Origin: Salinibacterium sp. ZJ450 | Lineage (GTDB): Bacteria; Actinomycetota; Actinomycetes; Actinomycetales; Microbacteriaceae | NCBI RefSeq assembly: GCF_011751885.2 | Contig: NZ_CP061771.1 | Coordinates: 2,666,001-2,730,000, forward strand | Length of the DNA: 64,000 nucleotides | Direction: 5' to 3' | Shown here: one piece after another, positions 55,539-64,000 of the stretch | Layout of the letters: every line of letters begins with the position of its first letter | Numbering within the stretch: position 1 is the first letter of the stretch | Made by a program: the position numbers and the translations under genes | The notes under the pieces: model-generated | The model's input: only the letters and a program-made list of their open reading frames with translations | Told to the model about the DNA's origin: nothing | Database searches by the model: none

Positions 55539-55847
55539 GTGGGGAAACTTGTCTATGGATCTCCCGAAACGGAGATCGAGTTTGAAGACCGCCTGCTTGC
55601 TCACCTTCAACGTGCGATCATCGCACAGCTTCGCCGGGGTGAGTCGTTTGCGATCTCCTGGCAGGAGGATAAGGCACAGGGTGGCGGTCGCAGAACGCTC
55701 TGGCTGCATCCCGCAATCCCGTTGCAGTTCGTTTTCGACGAGAGTGAGCAGCCGGAATTCAACCGCCGATGGGTGGAAGCCCTGATCGTCAGCGGCTACA
55801 GCGCCCACGGGCTTTATCTCGTACCAGAGCCAGAGTTGGCACCTTGA
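55539..55847 (+). CDS. DUF7882-like small protein
   Basis: GTG 55539 (GAAGGA upstream) gives 102 residues. VGKLVYGSPETEIEFEDRLL, AHLQRAIIAQLRRGESFAIS and LWLHPAIPLQFVF are the pattern of a short protein family I know mainly from Microbacteriaceae (DUF7882), often mislabelled as ATP-dependent ligase. It contains beta strands and a helix; function unknown. It supports the proposed family of the organism. Confidence 0.82.
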   Translation: MGKLVYGSPETEIEFEDRLLAHLQRAIIAQLRRGESFAISWQEDKAQGGGRRTLWLHPAIPLQFVFDESEQPEFNRRWVEALIVSGYSAHGLYLVPEPELAP

Positions 55848-56005
55848 CCATTACCGCAACGCCGGTCGATGGCGCGGCTGAAACTACCGCTTCTTCTCTT
55901 GCCGCACCCGTGTCACCGGTCAAAACTTTCGGTAGGCCGACCCGTGGACAGCTTGGTGGCATAGTGGCACGCTGCTAATTAGCAAGGCCAAAAAAGGGAG
56001 ACGCT

Positions 56006-56299
56006 ATGTCAAACACGCCAGGAACCCCCGCACGACGCGACCCGGTGATCGGCCGAACCGGGAGTGAGACGAAGTCCGCGCTGAAGACGACCGAGTTCTA
56101 CGCCTGGATCGTCGTGTCGCTGGCGATTCTGATCGCCTCCGCAGTGGTCGACAACGGTGAGGACAATCAGGGCTTTGGCGCTGACAACGCCTGGCTGTAT
56201 GTCGCAATCGTGACGGCTGCGTACATCGTGAGCCGCGGTATCGCCAAGGCCGGCGTGAGCAAGCCCCACGACGACACCCGCGACGTCAGCGGCCGATAG
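56006..56299 (+). CDS. Small two-segment membrane protein
   Basis: ATG 56006 has AAGGGAG upstream, giving 97 residues. A 29-residue polar lead is followed by membrane segments at about residues 31-49 and 62-80, separated by an acidic loop (DNGEDNQGFGADN), and a polar tail. The layout matches small actinobacterial membrane proteins of unknown role. A strong hairpin terminator follows. Confidence 0.8.
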   Translation: MSNTPGTPARRDPVIGRTGSETKSALKTTEFYAWIVVSLAILIASAVVDNGEDNQGFGADNAWLYVAIVTAAYIVSRGIAKAGVSKPHDDTRDVSGR

Positions 56300-56352
56300 G
56301 CCAGCACCGGACCCGACTCGGCTGGGGTTCCATATTCAGCGGGAGTCAAGTA

Positions 56353-56390
56353 GAGCCGCCCCGCTACGGATTACCTCTGCGGGGCGGCTC
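56353..56390. terminator. Strong bidirectional hairpin terminator
   Basis: GAGCCGCCCCGC (56353-56364), a 14-base loop and GCGGGGCGGCTC (56379-56390) form a perfect 12-pair stem between convergent genes. Confidence 0.8.
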
Positions 56391-56476
56391 ACCCCCTGCT
56401 GACATCGGCGCATCCCACCTCGTCAGAGTTCGCCGCCGCGCACCTGTCGAGCGCCGCGAGTAGGCAAACCGCGCGC

Positions 56477-57049
56477 TCAGGCAGGGCGGCGCCCGACGAC
56501 GCGCTTCACCAGCGAGAACGCGAGCCATCCGGCCAGCAGCCACGGCCCGACGATGATCACGGGGTCCATCCACATGTGTGAGACATCCGCCCGTCCACGT
56601 CCGAATCGAGAGCGGATCGGACGATGCCGGCGTTCACTCAGCACGCCGCTCTCGGTGATGGGGTCATCCGGTCGAGCACTGGCCAGGGAACGCAGGTGGC
56701 TCTCCACCGCGTCGACGCGGTCACCGGCGATGAGCAGCAGCCAGTGTGCGGCGCGGCCCTCGCTGTACCGCCGATAGGCGAGCCGCCGGATGGCGCCGGA
56801 CAACCCGTGCAGCGGAGTCGCGGTACCGAACACCGGGGTGAGGAACTTGTGCTCGATTGAGCGCTCACGCGGCCACTTCTCCTCTTGGCGTTCCGGGAAG
56901 TCCCAGTGAGCGCCCGTGGCGTCGGGGTCAAACCTCTCGCGCGGGAAGGCCGGAGGGTTCTTGGGATCCAGGTCCACTCCCCAACCCGGGATACGCGCAC
57001 GGACCTCCTCGGGAACCGTGCGCCCAGGTTCACCTGCGGTGTATGGCAT
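56477..57049 (-). CDS. Hypothetical protein with C-terminal membrane segment
   Basis: The 190-residue protein starts at ATG 57049 with AAAGGACT upstream. Residues 1-70 are Pro/Arg/Glu-rich, including GVDLDPKNPPAFPRER. Residues about 70-120 contain a basic amphipathic stretch and a hydrophobic AHWLLLIAGD. One membrane segment lies near residues 162-182 before an Arg tail. It follows the zinc alcohol dehydrogenase gene by 14 bases, a pairing that suggests co-transcription and perhaps a membrane partner for that enzyme. Family not recognised. Confidence 0.78.
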   Translation of the reverse strand: MPYTAGEPGRTVPEEVRARIPGWGVDLDPKNPPAFPRERFDPDATGAHWDFPERQEEKWPRERSIEHKFLTPVFGTATPLHGLSGAIRRLAYRRYSEGRAAHWLLLIAGDRVDAVESHLRSLASARPDDPITESGVLSERRHRPIRSRFGRGRADVSHMWMDPVIIVGPWLLAGWLAFSLVKRVVGRRPA

Positions 57050-57063
57050 GGTCGATAGTCCTT

Positions 57064-58212
57064 TCAGACAGCGCCCGGAACGACAATCGGCTTGATACAG
57101 TCGTCGAGCTTCGCTGAGAACATGTGGTAACCCTCGCCGATGTGCTCAAGGGGCAGCCGGTGCGTCACGATGTCGTTCGGCTTGAGGTACCCATTCTGAA
57201 TGTGCTCGAACAGTCGCGGCCATTGACGCTTCACGGGGCACTGGTTCATCCGCAACGTGAGCCCCTTGTTCATGGCGTCCCCGAACTTGACCGCGCTGAA
57301 CAGCGGCCCGTACGCACCCATCACCGAAACGGTGCCGCCCTTCCGCACCGAATCAATCGCCCAGTTCAGGGCGACCGGTGAGCCGCCCTGCAGCTTGAGC
57401 TTCGCGGACGTGACGTGCTGGGTGAAGTTGCCATCCGCCTCGGCGCCGACGGCGTCGATGGCGACATCCGCTCCCAGGTAGTCGGTGGCCTTCTTCAGGT
57501 GCACGACGATGTCGTCGAATTCCGTGAAGTTGAACGCCTCCGCCTGCGCGAAGCTGCGCGCCTTCTCCAGGCGATAGTCGAGGTGATCGATCACGATGAC
57601 CCGGCCGGCGCCCATCAGCCAGGACGACTTCGCGGCGAACAGACCCACCGGGCCGGCGCCGAACACGACGACGGTGTCGCCTTCGTCGATGTCGCCGAGT
57701 TGCGCCCCGAAGTACCCAGTCGGTAAAGCGTCGGTCAGCAGCAGAGCGTCCTCATCGTCCATCCAATCCGGGATGATGCTGGGCCCGACGTCGGCGAAGG
57801 GCACCCGCACGTACTCTGCTTGCCCGCCGTCATATCCGCCGCACGTGTGGGAATAGCCGTAAATGCCGCCGATGGCGGTGGCGTTCGCGTTCACGTTGTG
57901 GCAGTTGGAGTACAAACCGCGCACGCAGAAGTAGCACGACCCGCAGAAGATGTTGAAGGGCACCATCACCCGGTCGCCGGGTTTCAAGTGCTCCACGGAT
58001 GATCCGACCTGCTCGACCACGCCGATGAATTCGTGCCCGAACGTCATTCCGACGCGGGTGTCCGGCATCATGCCGTGGTAGAGATGCAGGTCCGACCCGC
58101 AGATCGCTGCCATCGTCACTTTGACGACGGCGTCGTTCGGGTGCTCGATCGGCGGAATGTCCTTCTCTTCGACACGGACCTTGTACGGCCCGCGGTACAC
58201 CATCGCTCGCAT
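57064..58212 (-). CDS. Zinc-dependent alcohol dehydrogenase, formaldehyde-dehydrogenase-like
   Basis: The 382-residue MDR enzyme has catalytic zinc ligands Cys38 and the His60-Glu61 pair, structural zinc cysteines at 90, 93, 96 and 104, and the cofactor motif VVVFGAGPVGLFA near residue 182. The long NCHNVNANATAIGGIYGYSH loop matches the glutathione-independent formaldehyde dehydrogenase-like group. GGGGAGG lies 5 bases before ATG 58212. Its alcohol or aldehyde substrate is not determined. Confidence 0.93.
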   Translation of the reverse strand: MRAMVYRGPYKVRVEEKDIPPIEHPNDAVVKVTMAAICGSDLHLYHGMMPDTRVGMTFGHEFIGVVEQVGSSVEHLKPGDRVMVPFNIFCGSCYFCVRGLYSNCHNVNANATAIGGIYGYSHTCGGYDGGQAEYVRVPFADVGPSIIPDWMDDEDALLLTDALPTGYFGAQLGDIDEGDTVVVFGAGPVGLFAAKSSWLMGAGRVIVIDHLDYRLEKARSFAQAEAFNFTEFDDIVVHLKKATDYLGADVAIDAVGAEADGNFTQHVTSAKLKLQGGSPVALNWAIDSVRKGGTVSVMGAYGPLFSAVKFGDAMNKGLTLRMNQCPVKRQWPRLFEHIQNGYLKPNDIVTHRLPLEHIGEGYHMFSAKLDDCIKPIVVPGAV

Positions 58213-58460
58213 CGACGCCTCCCCAACAGATCGTTGCCGCCAGCGTCACCCTCGCTTCGGGGAGAGTCAAGGGGGCCATTCTGAGAGCGCAGAAGGTTTT
58301 GAGCTAAAGGGGCCGGAGAGCGGTCTTTCAATTGGGACACCACCGGCTGCGCGAGGACTCCCCCGCAAACCCATTCGCAAGCGTTAAGGCGTGAGCGGGT
58401 CAGCGGCGATCGAGCCGGCTAGCCGAACCTCTGCTTTCTGGGTCATCTGGCGGAGTTCGC

Positions 58461-58793
58461 GTGGACGGTGAAATGTCAAATGTATCCGCAGGCCGGTCGG
58501 GGATGACCGCCAGTCCTATCCAAACCACCAGCCTGATCGTCGGACCACTGTTCCTTCTGGCGAAGAGTTGGCGGCGAACGGCACGGTCAGCGCGCTCTGT
58601 GACTCACGACGTACGCATACGCGGCCCCGGCGGGGCTGCTATTGCCGCCGGCATTATTCTTGCGGCGCTGTTGAGCGTCCAACGACCGCGCGGGCAAACC
58701 ATTGCCATTGGCATTGCGGTAGATATCGCGACCTTTGTGATTCGGTTCACGATGCGGAGACGAAACAGCAGCTCAGCGCGAACCAACCCATAG
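58461..58793 (+). CDS. Possible small membrane protein
   Basis: GTG 58461 has GGAG 5 bases upstream and opens a 110-residue frame. Hydrophobic stretches occur at about residues 23-33, 57-70 and 80-95 (AIAIGIAVDIATFVIRF would be the last), ending in an Arg/Ser tail. Codon bias is weaker than in the neighbours. It may be a small gene or a remnant. The rest of the 58.21-58.86 kb gap shows no gene. Confidence 0.35.
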   Translation: MDGEMSNVSAGRSGMTASPIQTTSLIVGPLFLLAKSWRRTARSARSVTHDVRIRGPGGAAIAAGIILAALLSVQRPRGQTIAIGIAVDIATFVIRFTMRRRNSSSARTNP

Positions 58794-58863
58794 TGGCCAG
58801 TTGAGCCGATCACCGTGCTCGCTGGTCGATCTGGTTCGACACCCTGTTCTCCCCACCGGAGCC

Positions 58864-59628
58864 CTACCCGAGGATCAGATAGAAGATCACCCAGTTCATC
58901 GCCAAGTTGAACCCCGCGTGCGCGACGATTGCCCCGATCAGCGACCCTGTGAGCCGGCGAAATCCGTAGAACACGAGCGACACCAGGAACATGGCCGTCA
59001 CCCAAAGCAGCGCGGGCAGCGGCAGGAACGCCCACACGCCGGCCACGAACACCAGGCCGAAGTGCGCCAAGTGCGTGACGGCGAACGCGGTCGCGTCAGT
59101 CAGCACCGCGCGCCGGTCACCCCAGCGCGTGGCGATGCTCTCGTGGGCGAGGCCGCGGTACAACACCTCCTCACCGATGGGGCTGAACAGCATCCCGATC
59201 ACCGCGTAGATGATGAAGTACACGAGCCGGTCGCTGTCCGAGGGGGCCGACGGCACGTTCGAGTATGAAAGCGCAATGTAGGCGAACGGGTGGGACACCG
59301 TATGGCCCCACAGCACGGCGGCTGCGGCGTAGACGACCAGCGCGGATGCGACTCCGGCGAGCGCCGCCGGAAGTACCCAGCGCCAGCGCGACGGTCCCAC
59401 CATGCCGATTCGCCGGCGGCCGTCCCGGGTGAGCAGCAGCCACGGCAGCACGATCATCGCCACGAACACGAAACTCACGAGCTGGTAGCTGCCAGTGACG
59501 TTCGCTTGCAGCACCAGGGCCACCCGCACCACGCCGAACACCACCAGCAACAGGACGCCGGTGCGCGGTGTCAACGCGAGCATCGAGCGGAACGGGGCAC
59601 GGACGGTCAGGGTCACAGGCGTAAGCAT
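58864..59628 (-). CDS. CPBP family intramembrane glutamic protease
   Basis: ATG 59628 gives 254 residues with about seven membrane segments. GEEVLYRGL is the EExxxR motif (near residue 165), FAVTHLAHFG supplies the second-motif His, and HAGFNLAMNW the third. This is the Abi/CAAX-protease superfamily; bacterial members process prenylated proteins or peptides or anchor signalling proteins, and the substrate is unknown here. No ribosome site is evident. Confidence 0.88.
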   Translation of the reverse strand: MLTPVTLTVRAPFRSMLALTPRTGVLLLVVFGVVRVALVLQANVTGSYQLVSFVFVAMIVLPWLLLTRDGRRRIGMVGPSRWRWVLPAALAGVASALVVYAAAAVLWGHTVSHPFAYIALSYSNVPSAPSDSDRLVYFIIYAVIGMLFSPIGEEVLYRGLAHESIATRWGDRRAVLTDATAFAVTHLAHFGLVFVAGVWAFLPLPALLWVTAMFLVSLVFYGFRRLTGSLIGAIVAHAGFNLAMNWVIFYLILG

Positions 59629-60201
59629 AGAGCCGCTAGTGAGATGAATTCGGTTCTGCGATAGGCGCGTGTCCGATCTGAGGGCCCATAGCCATACCGA
59701 TGTCGTCCGGGTACTGCCGGCCCGCCACAGACTGTTCGGCCGTGCACTCCCAAGGCTGAATCGTCGGATTCCGTCGGCTGCGGCTCGTCGCGCTGCCGCT
59801 TGGCAATTACCCATGGGCAGCGAAGACCAAATCCTGCATGTAGGTGATTTCGGCATCTGCTTTGGAACAAACCCCGGCAGGGGACCCTCAGCGGGCACCT
59901 TGGATTATTGCTGGTGCATCGCGCTGATGGGTCGGAGGGGAACCATCAACGGCCTGGTTCGCGAGTTGCACACTCGGCGGACCAGGGGCGTTATGCCGTC
60001 CGCATCGTCCGTGCGCTGTACGGTGACCTCGGAACTGCCATGGATGACCAAGTTTCGACGGCACCTAGCTCCGTCAGTGCGTGGTGTGCTTCGAGCTGCA
60101 TTCGCGCCGAGACTCGTTGGCGTGTACGTCGTTGTGGTTGCAACACGCTGTCGAGCTCGGCGTTCCGCCAACCTGGGTGCCGCGCTTTTACGCCGAACCG
60201 C
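59629..60201. other. 570-base region without a supported gene
   Basis: Frames of 100-180 residues are open on the plus strand, but they are Arg/Cys/His-rich, without family features or a start signal, and shift in composition. It may contain remnants of lost genes. It also holds the upstream region of the CPBP gene at its left end and the end of corA at its right edge. Confidence 0.55.
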
Positions 60202-61218
60202 CTAGAGCCACTTGTTCTTCTTGAACACTCCCCACAGGGTCGCGCCCATGATCACCATGGCGGCGACGGCCATGGGGTAACCCCACGACCAACGGAGTTC
60301 AGGCATGAAATCGAAGTTCATGCCGTACACCGTCCCGATCAAGGTAGGTGCGAACAGGATCGCAGCCCATGACGAAATCTTCTTGACCTCCTCACTCTGC
60401 GCAAGGCTCGCTTCCGAGAGCAGCCGGGTTTCCTCGTTCTGGCGCTGAGAGATGAGCGCGGCTTGAACCGTCAACGCATTCTGGAGCAGCGCGCGGAACG
60501 CATCCGCCTGCTCGGAAATACGCAGCACATGATCCAAGACATCGCGGAGGGACCGCTGCAGTTCGACGTCGACTTTGTACTTCACGGACCCTTCGCCGAG
60601 GTCTTGGAGTATCCCCACCAAGGGATGAACAGCGCGCTGGAAACTGATTACCTCGCTGAGGAGCGCGTATATGCGACGGGAGACATCCGGGTGCCCGCCG
60701 AAGAGCTGATCCTCGATCTCGTCGATATCGTTTTCCAATCCAGCGATCACCGGCCCGTACTCATCGACGACCTCATCGAACAAGGCGTAAAGCACAGCTT
60801 CCGGGCCTTTGCTGAGGAGCTCGGGGTTGGCTTCCATCCGCCTCCGCACCACCGCAACATTGGGCGCCTCGGCATGACGCACCGTGATCACGAAATCTGG
60901 CCCAACGAAGACGTGAAGTTCACCGAATTCGACGGTCTCCTGTTCGTCGACGTAACGGGCCGGACGCAACACGACGATCAACGTGTCGCCGTAACGCTCG
61001 AACTTGGCTCGCTGGTGCCCCTTGAGTGCGTCCTCGACGGCGAGGGGGTGCAAATCGAACTCTTTCGCAACGGAGTGCACCTCATCCGCGCTCGGGCGGT
61101 ATAGGCCGATCCAAGCCATGCCGCCGCGTTCGCGCATGACCTCGTATGTCTCATCGAGGCTCGTCGGGTTCTCGGTGCGCACACCATCCACGTAGACACC
61201 GTTGTCAATGAGTGCCAT
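60202..61218 (-). CDS. corA: Magnesium/cobalt transport protein CorA family
   Basis: ATG 61218, with GAGGA 6 bases upstream, gives 338 residues. The long N-terminal cytosolic funnel is followed by two C-terminal membrane segments with the GMN signature (GTVYGMNFDFMPELRW) between them and a basic tail (KKNKWL). It is a pentameric channel for Mg2+ or Co2+ by family knowledge. The variant resembles the short actinobacterial CorA. It stands alone. Confidence 0.92.
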   Translation of the reverse strand: MALIDNGVYVDGVRTENPTSLDETYEVMRERGGMAWIGLYRPSADEVHSVAKEFDLHPLAVEDALKGHQRAKFERYGDTLIVVLRPARYVDEQETVEFGELHVFVGPDFVITVRHAEAPNVAVVRRRMEANPELLSKGPEAVLYALFDEVVDEYGPVIAGLENDIDEIEDQLFGGHPDVSRRIYALLSEVISFQRAVHPLVGILQDLGEGSVKYKVDVELQRSLRDVLDHVLRISEQADAFRALLQNALTVQAALISQRQNEETRLLSEASLAQSEEVKKISSWAAILFAPTLIGTVYGMNFDFMPELRWSWGYPMAVAAMVIMGATLWGVFKKNKWL

Positions 61219-61524
61219 GTCTGTTCCTCTTCTACTCAATTACTCCACCGCTTCGCACCGCGGAATGCAGGCGGGTCACGCCCCGCCCGGGGTTCCCACC
61301 CGGGAAGCACGGCGCAAGGTACCCCGGTGGACGATACGCCAGTCGAACATCATGGATGAACGCGAAGCACAACTGAGGTTCTTAACCTCAGCGGGTGACG
61401 ATTCGTTCAGGAAGCCCTGGGGGCCGATACATCCATGAACAGGGCTATAGGTGTCGCTGCGGCGTCTGGGGCACTCCGAATGTCGCCCAGCCGCGCCATT
61501 CGGACTCGCACAACGTCACAGGCG

Positions 61525-61546
61525 GTAGTGCAACGCAATGCACTAC
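61525..61546. promoter_or_regulatory. Perfect 8-6-8 inverted repeat upstream of the PhzF-XRE-EamA operon
   Basis: GTAGTGCA (61525-61532), ACGCAA, and TGCACTAC (61539-61546) form a perfect palindrome ending 26 bases before the PhzF start. A further GTGCAC palindrome is at 61549-61554. The XRE-cupin regulator encoded by the second gene is the obvious candidate to bind it. Confidence 0.72.
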
Positions 61547-61572
61547 AAGTGCACATGTGTTAGCGTCTCAGA

Positions 61573-62430
61573 ATGAGCCGCAAGTTCAGTCAGGTCGACG
61601 TGTTCGGCGAAGACGTATGCACCGGAAACCCGGTGGCTGTGCTGCTCGACGCGCAGGACCTCGACGACGAGGCTATGCGAGCTTTTTCGGTGTGGTCGAA
61701 CCTCTCAGAATGCGCGTTCGTTCTGCCTTCGACCGCGGCGGGCGCGGACTATCGAGTCCGTATCTTCAGTCTGAGCACCGAGCTGCCGTTCGCAGGCCAC
61801 CCGACGCTTGGCACGGCGCGAGCGTGGCTGGACGCCGGTGGTGTGCCCGCGACCCCGGGCGTAGTGGTTCAGGAATGCGGTGGAGGACTGGTATCGGTCC
61901 GCATTGAAGAGGATCGCCTCGCGTTCACCGCACCGCCACTTCTCCGGTCCGGTCCAGTCGACCCGGAAATCGTGGACACGTTGGTCAACATTCTTGGTGT
62001 CGGGCGCGAGCGCGTTGTGGATGCTGCATGGCTGGACAACGGGCCCGGCTGGGTAGGTCTGCTGCTGGACAGCGCCCGGACCGTCCTTGAACTCCGTCCG
62101 GACGCCTCAGCGTATCCGGGCCGGTGGGACATTGGTGTGATCGGTGCCCACGACCCAGGTTCTGAGGCGGCGTTCGAGCTTCGCGCGTTTTTCACAGACG
62201 GGGACGAGCCTCTGCGCGAAGATCCGGTCACCGGGAGCCTGAACGCCGCAGCCGCCGAATGGCTCATCGCCACAGGTCGTGCCCAGGCACCATATCTGGC
62301 TGCGCAGGGCACGGCGATGGGGCGTCGCGGACGCATACATATCAGCAGCGATAAAGGCAGCCTGTGGGTCGGAGGACGGGCCACTGTGGTCCTGTCCGGG
62401 TCCGCTGCGCTGCGAGCACACGCGTCATGA
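61573..62430 (+). CDS. PhzF family isomerase
   Basis: The 285-residue protein has the PhzF blocks EDVCTGNPVAVLLDAQDL, SECAFVLP with the catalytic-type Glu near residue 46, LPFAGHPTLGTARAWL and REDPVTGSLNAAAAEWL. No ribosome site precedes ATG 61573, and TAGCGT lies about 10 bases upstream, so the message may be leaderless. It begins an operon with the XRE-cupin regulator and an EamA exporter. Substrate unknown. Confidence 0.9.
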   Translation: MSRKFSQVDVFGEDVCTGNPVAVLLDAQDLDDEAMRAFSVWSNLSECAFVLPSTAAGADYRVRIFSLSTELPFAGHPTLGTARAWLDAGGVPATPGVVVQECGGGLVSVRIEEDRLAFTAPPLLRSGPVDPEIVDTLVNILGVGRERVVDAAWLDNGPGWVGLLLDSARTVLELRPDASAYPGRWDIGVIGAHDPGSEAAFELRAFFTDGDEPLREDPVTGSLNAAAAEWLIATGRAQAPYLAAQGTAMGRRGRIHISSDKGSLWVGGRATVVLSGSAALRAHAS

Positions 62431-62485
62431 ACATCAAGTACCCGCGCCCTCTCAGTGGCACGGAGAAAAACCACTAGGGGCACTC

Positions 62486-63121
62486 ATGCATGTGGATACG
62501 GTTACCCTTGCGTCGACTATCGGCGCGCGAATCCGCCGGGAGCGGCTAGCGCGAGAGTGGACACTTGATCACCTCGCGGAAGCAGCCGGCGTCAGCCGCC
62601 GCCAACTAGTCAACATCGAGCAGGGCGAAGCGAACCCAAGCATTGGGACGCTGTTGAGCATGAGCGACGCTCTCGGGATCGCACTGTCCGCTCTCGTCGA
62701 ACCGCCATCGTCACGCGTCGTGAGAATCTCCCGCGCGGGCGAGGGCGCACAACTGTGGACTGGAGAACACGGGGGCCGCGGCGTACTGCTCGTCAGCACA
62801 CAGCCTCCCGAGGTGGTGGAGCTGTGGGACTGGCGGATGAACCCCGGCGACCGTCACGAAAGCAAACCGCACCACCCGGGTGCCCGTGAGCTGCTGCATG
62901 TTAGCGCCGGTGTGGTGACGCTCAACGTGGGGGGCGACCGCCACGAGCTCGCTGCCGGCGACGCGATCATGTTCCCCGGCGATGTGCCGCACGCCTACGG
63001 CAACGAGGGCGCCGAGCCGGCGCAGTTCTCCTTGACCGTCTACGACCCGATCGGCTCTCGCCCCTCGGCCCCGACCCGCATGATCCGTTCGACCACCGCC
63101 TCGGGCTCGGAGCAGTCATGA
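62486..63121 (+). CDS. XRE family regulator with C-terminal cupin domain
   Basis: ATG 62486 gives 211 residues. Residues about 8-65 are an XRE HTH (IGARIRRERLAREWTLDHLA, then VSRRQLVNIEQGEANPS). Residues about 115-195 are a cupin with PHHPGARELLHVSAG and LAAGDAIMFPGDVPHAYGNE, giving His/Glu metal-ligand positions. It is a ligand-responsive repressor or activator and overlaps the EamA gene by ATGA, so it is likely autoregulatory via the palindrome at 61525. Confidence 0.92.
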   Translation: MHVDTVTLASTIGARIRRERLAREWTLDHLAEAAGVSRRQLVNIEQGEANPSIGTLLSMSDALGIALSALVEPPSSRVVRISRAGEGAQLWTGEHGGRGVLLVSTQPPEVVELWDWRMNPGDRHESKPHHPGARELLHVSAGVVTLNVGGDRHELAAGDAIMFPGDVPHAYGNEGAEPAQFSLTVYDPIGSRPSAPTRMIRSTTASGSEQS

Positions 63122-64000
63122 GCTCCCGGGCGCCGCTGACTCTGCCGGTTCCGCCGTGGTCGCTGGCGGTGGCGGCAATGCTCTCCGTCCAGCTCGGCTC
63201 GGCAATGTCGGTCGGGCTGATCGACATCGTGGGGCCGGCCGGGACGGCGTGGCTCAGACTCAGCATTGGCGCGATCATGTTCTTGATCCTCGCCCGCCCA
63301 CCAGTGCGGTCCATCCGGCGCTCGGACGTGCCTACGCTACTGGGCCTCGGGATCGCCACGGGTGTGATGACCATCTCCTTCCTCGCCGCGATCGAACGCA
63401 TCCCGCTTGGTACCGCGGTCGCCATCGAGTTCCTTGGCCCGCTCACGGTCGCCGCCGCACGCAGCCGCAACGGCAGAGCGCTGGCCTGGCCCGCCTTGGC
63501 TCTTCTCGGAGTCGTGCTCCTCACCGAGCCGTGGCAGGGCACCGTCGATCTCGTCGGGATCGGGTTCGCCGCCCTTGCGGGTGCCTGCTGGGGCGGCTAC
63601 ATCCTGCTCACCCAGCGCGCCGGTGATCGCTTCACGGGCATCCAGTCGCTCTCGATCACCATCCCGATCGCCGCCGTGACCGCTGCGATCGTGGGGATCC
63701 CGCAAGCCGTCGGCCAGCTCAACCTCGGGATCATCGCCGCGGCCGCTGGTCTTGCCCTGCTTCTGCCCGTTCTGCCGTTCGCCCTGGAAATGCTCGCGCT
63801 GCGCCGCATGACGGCGACCGCGTTCGGCACCTTGATGGCGGTCGAGCCGGCCCTCGGCCTGCTGCTTGGCCTGCTCGTGCTTGGCCAGCTCCCCACGATC
63901 GTGCAGGTCATCGGTATCCTGCTCGTCGTCCTCGCGGGCGCCGCCGCACAACGCGGCGGACGACGCACCGAGCCCACCCACCATGACCCCGTCACCCAGA
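63118..64000 (+). CDS. EamA/RhtA-type exporter, truncated by the window end
   Basis: About 294 residues are visible. Ten hydrophobic segments are arranged in two five-segment EamA halves, for example GTAWLRLSIGAIMFLILA and GTLMAVEPALGLLLGLLVLG, the latter typical of RhtA-type threonine/homoserine exporters. The ATGA overlap with the XRE-cupin gene makes it the third gene of the operon. An amino-acid or metabolite exporter role is inferred. The last visible residues are a polar tail, so the stop should be close beyond 64000. Confidence 0.9.
   Translation, partial: MSSRAPLTLPVPPWSLAVAAMLSVQLGSAMSVGLIDIVGPAGTAWLRLSIGAIMFLILARPPVRSIRRSDVPTLLGLGIATGVMTISFLAAIERIPLGTAVAIEFLGPLTVAAARSRNGRALAWPALALLGVVLLTEPWQGTVDLVGIGFAALAGACWGGYILLTQRAGDRFTGIQSLSITIPIAAVTAAIVGIPQAVGQLNLGIIAAAAGLALLLPVLPFALEMLALRRMTATAFGTLMAVEPALGLLLGLLVLGQLPTIVQVIGILLVVLAGAAAQRGGRRTEPTHHDPVTQ

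Noticed and set aside
58604-59035. 143-codon minus-strand frame overlapping the end of the CPBP gene
   Set aside because: It overlaps the well-supported protease in another frame and has no features of its own.
59669-60205. 178-codon plus-strand frame between the CPBP protease and corA genes
   Set aside because: Arg/Cys-rich composition, no start signal and no family features; competing frames are equally open.

Overview
The window is high-GC, gene-dense actinobacterial DNA with many GTG/TTG starts, ATGA/TAATG stop-start overlaps and few intergenic gaps. The DUF7882-like protein at 55.5 kb, the fused response-regulator/thioredoxin-reductase-like flavoprotein and the DUF7144- and DUF6325-like small proteins are consistent with Microbacteriaceae; that family call is an inference from remembered family distribution, not from a search. 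I saw no rRNA, tRNA, CRISPR array or intact insertion sequence.

Region 0-14.8 kb is metabolic and mostly on the minus strand. It holds the start of a DUF255 thioredoxin-fold gene; a four-gene spermidine/putrescine-type ABC importer (ATPase, lipoprotein, two permeases); an aldo/keto reductase; and the methylcitrate operon prpD-prpB-prpC for propionate, with a GntR/FCD regulator and GTATAC operator-like sites. A non-coding stretch at 10.1-11.05 kb carries six short hairpin-like repeats. Then come a VOC protein, an HxlR regulator and a drug-type ABC exporter with its own small winged-helix regulator.

Region 14.8-39.8 kb contains the very large helicase HrpA; a DUF4062-STAND-TPR protein coupled to a membrane protein; the fused TrxR-like flavoprotein; a cluster of small stress-type proteins with an MFS transporter and a GH15 hydrolase; an amino-acid ABC importer; a heterodimeric ABC exporter; a NUDIX hydrolase; a secreted HNH-type nuclease; and a NarL-type response regulator whose partner kinase survives only as an internally deleted pseudogene.

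Region 39.8-64 kb is accessory in character: several regulator-plus-target pairs with visible operators (SDR/TetR, flavodoxin-NMO/TetR, three small proteins/TetR, PhzF/XRE-cupin/EamA), signal peptidase I, small membrane, secreted or zinc-ribbon proteins, a frameshifted GH25 lysozyme, a decayed small membrane gene, a zinc alcohol dehydrogenase, a CPBP protease and CorA. The least understood unit is the TetR-controlled trio of small proteins at 51.7-53.2 kb, two of which are paralogues; it is my leading candidate for something undescribed, ahead of the hairpin-repeat array and the DUF4062-STAND/membrane-protein pair.
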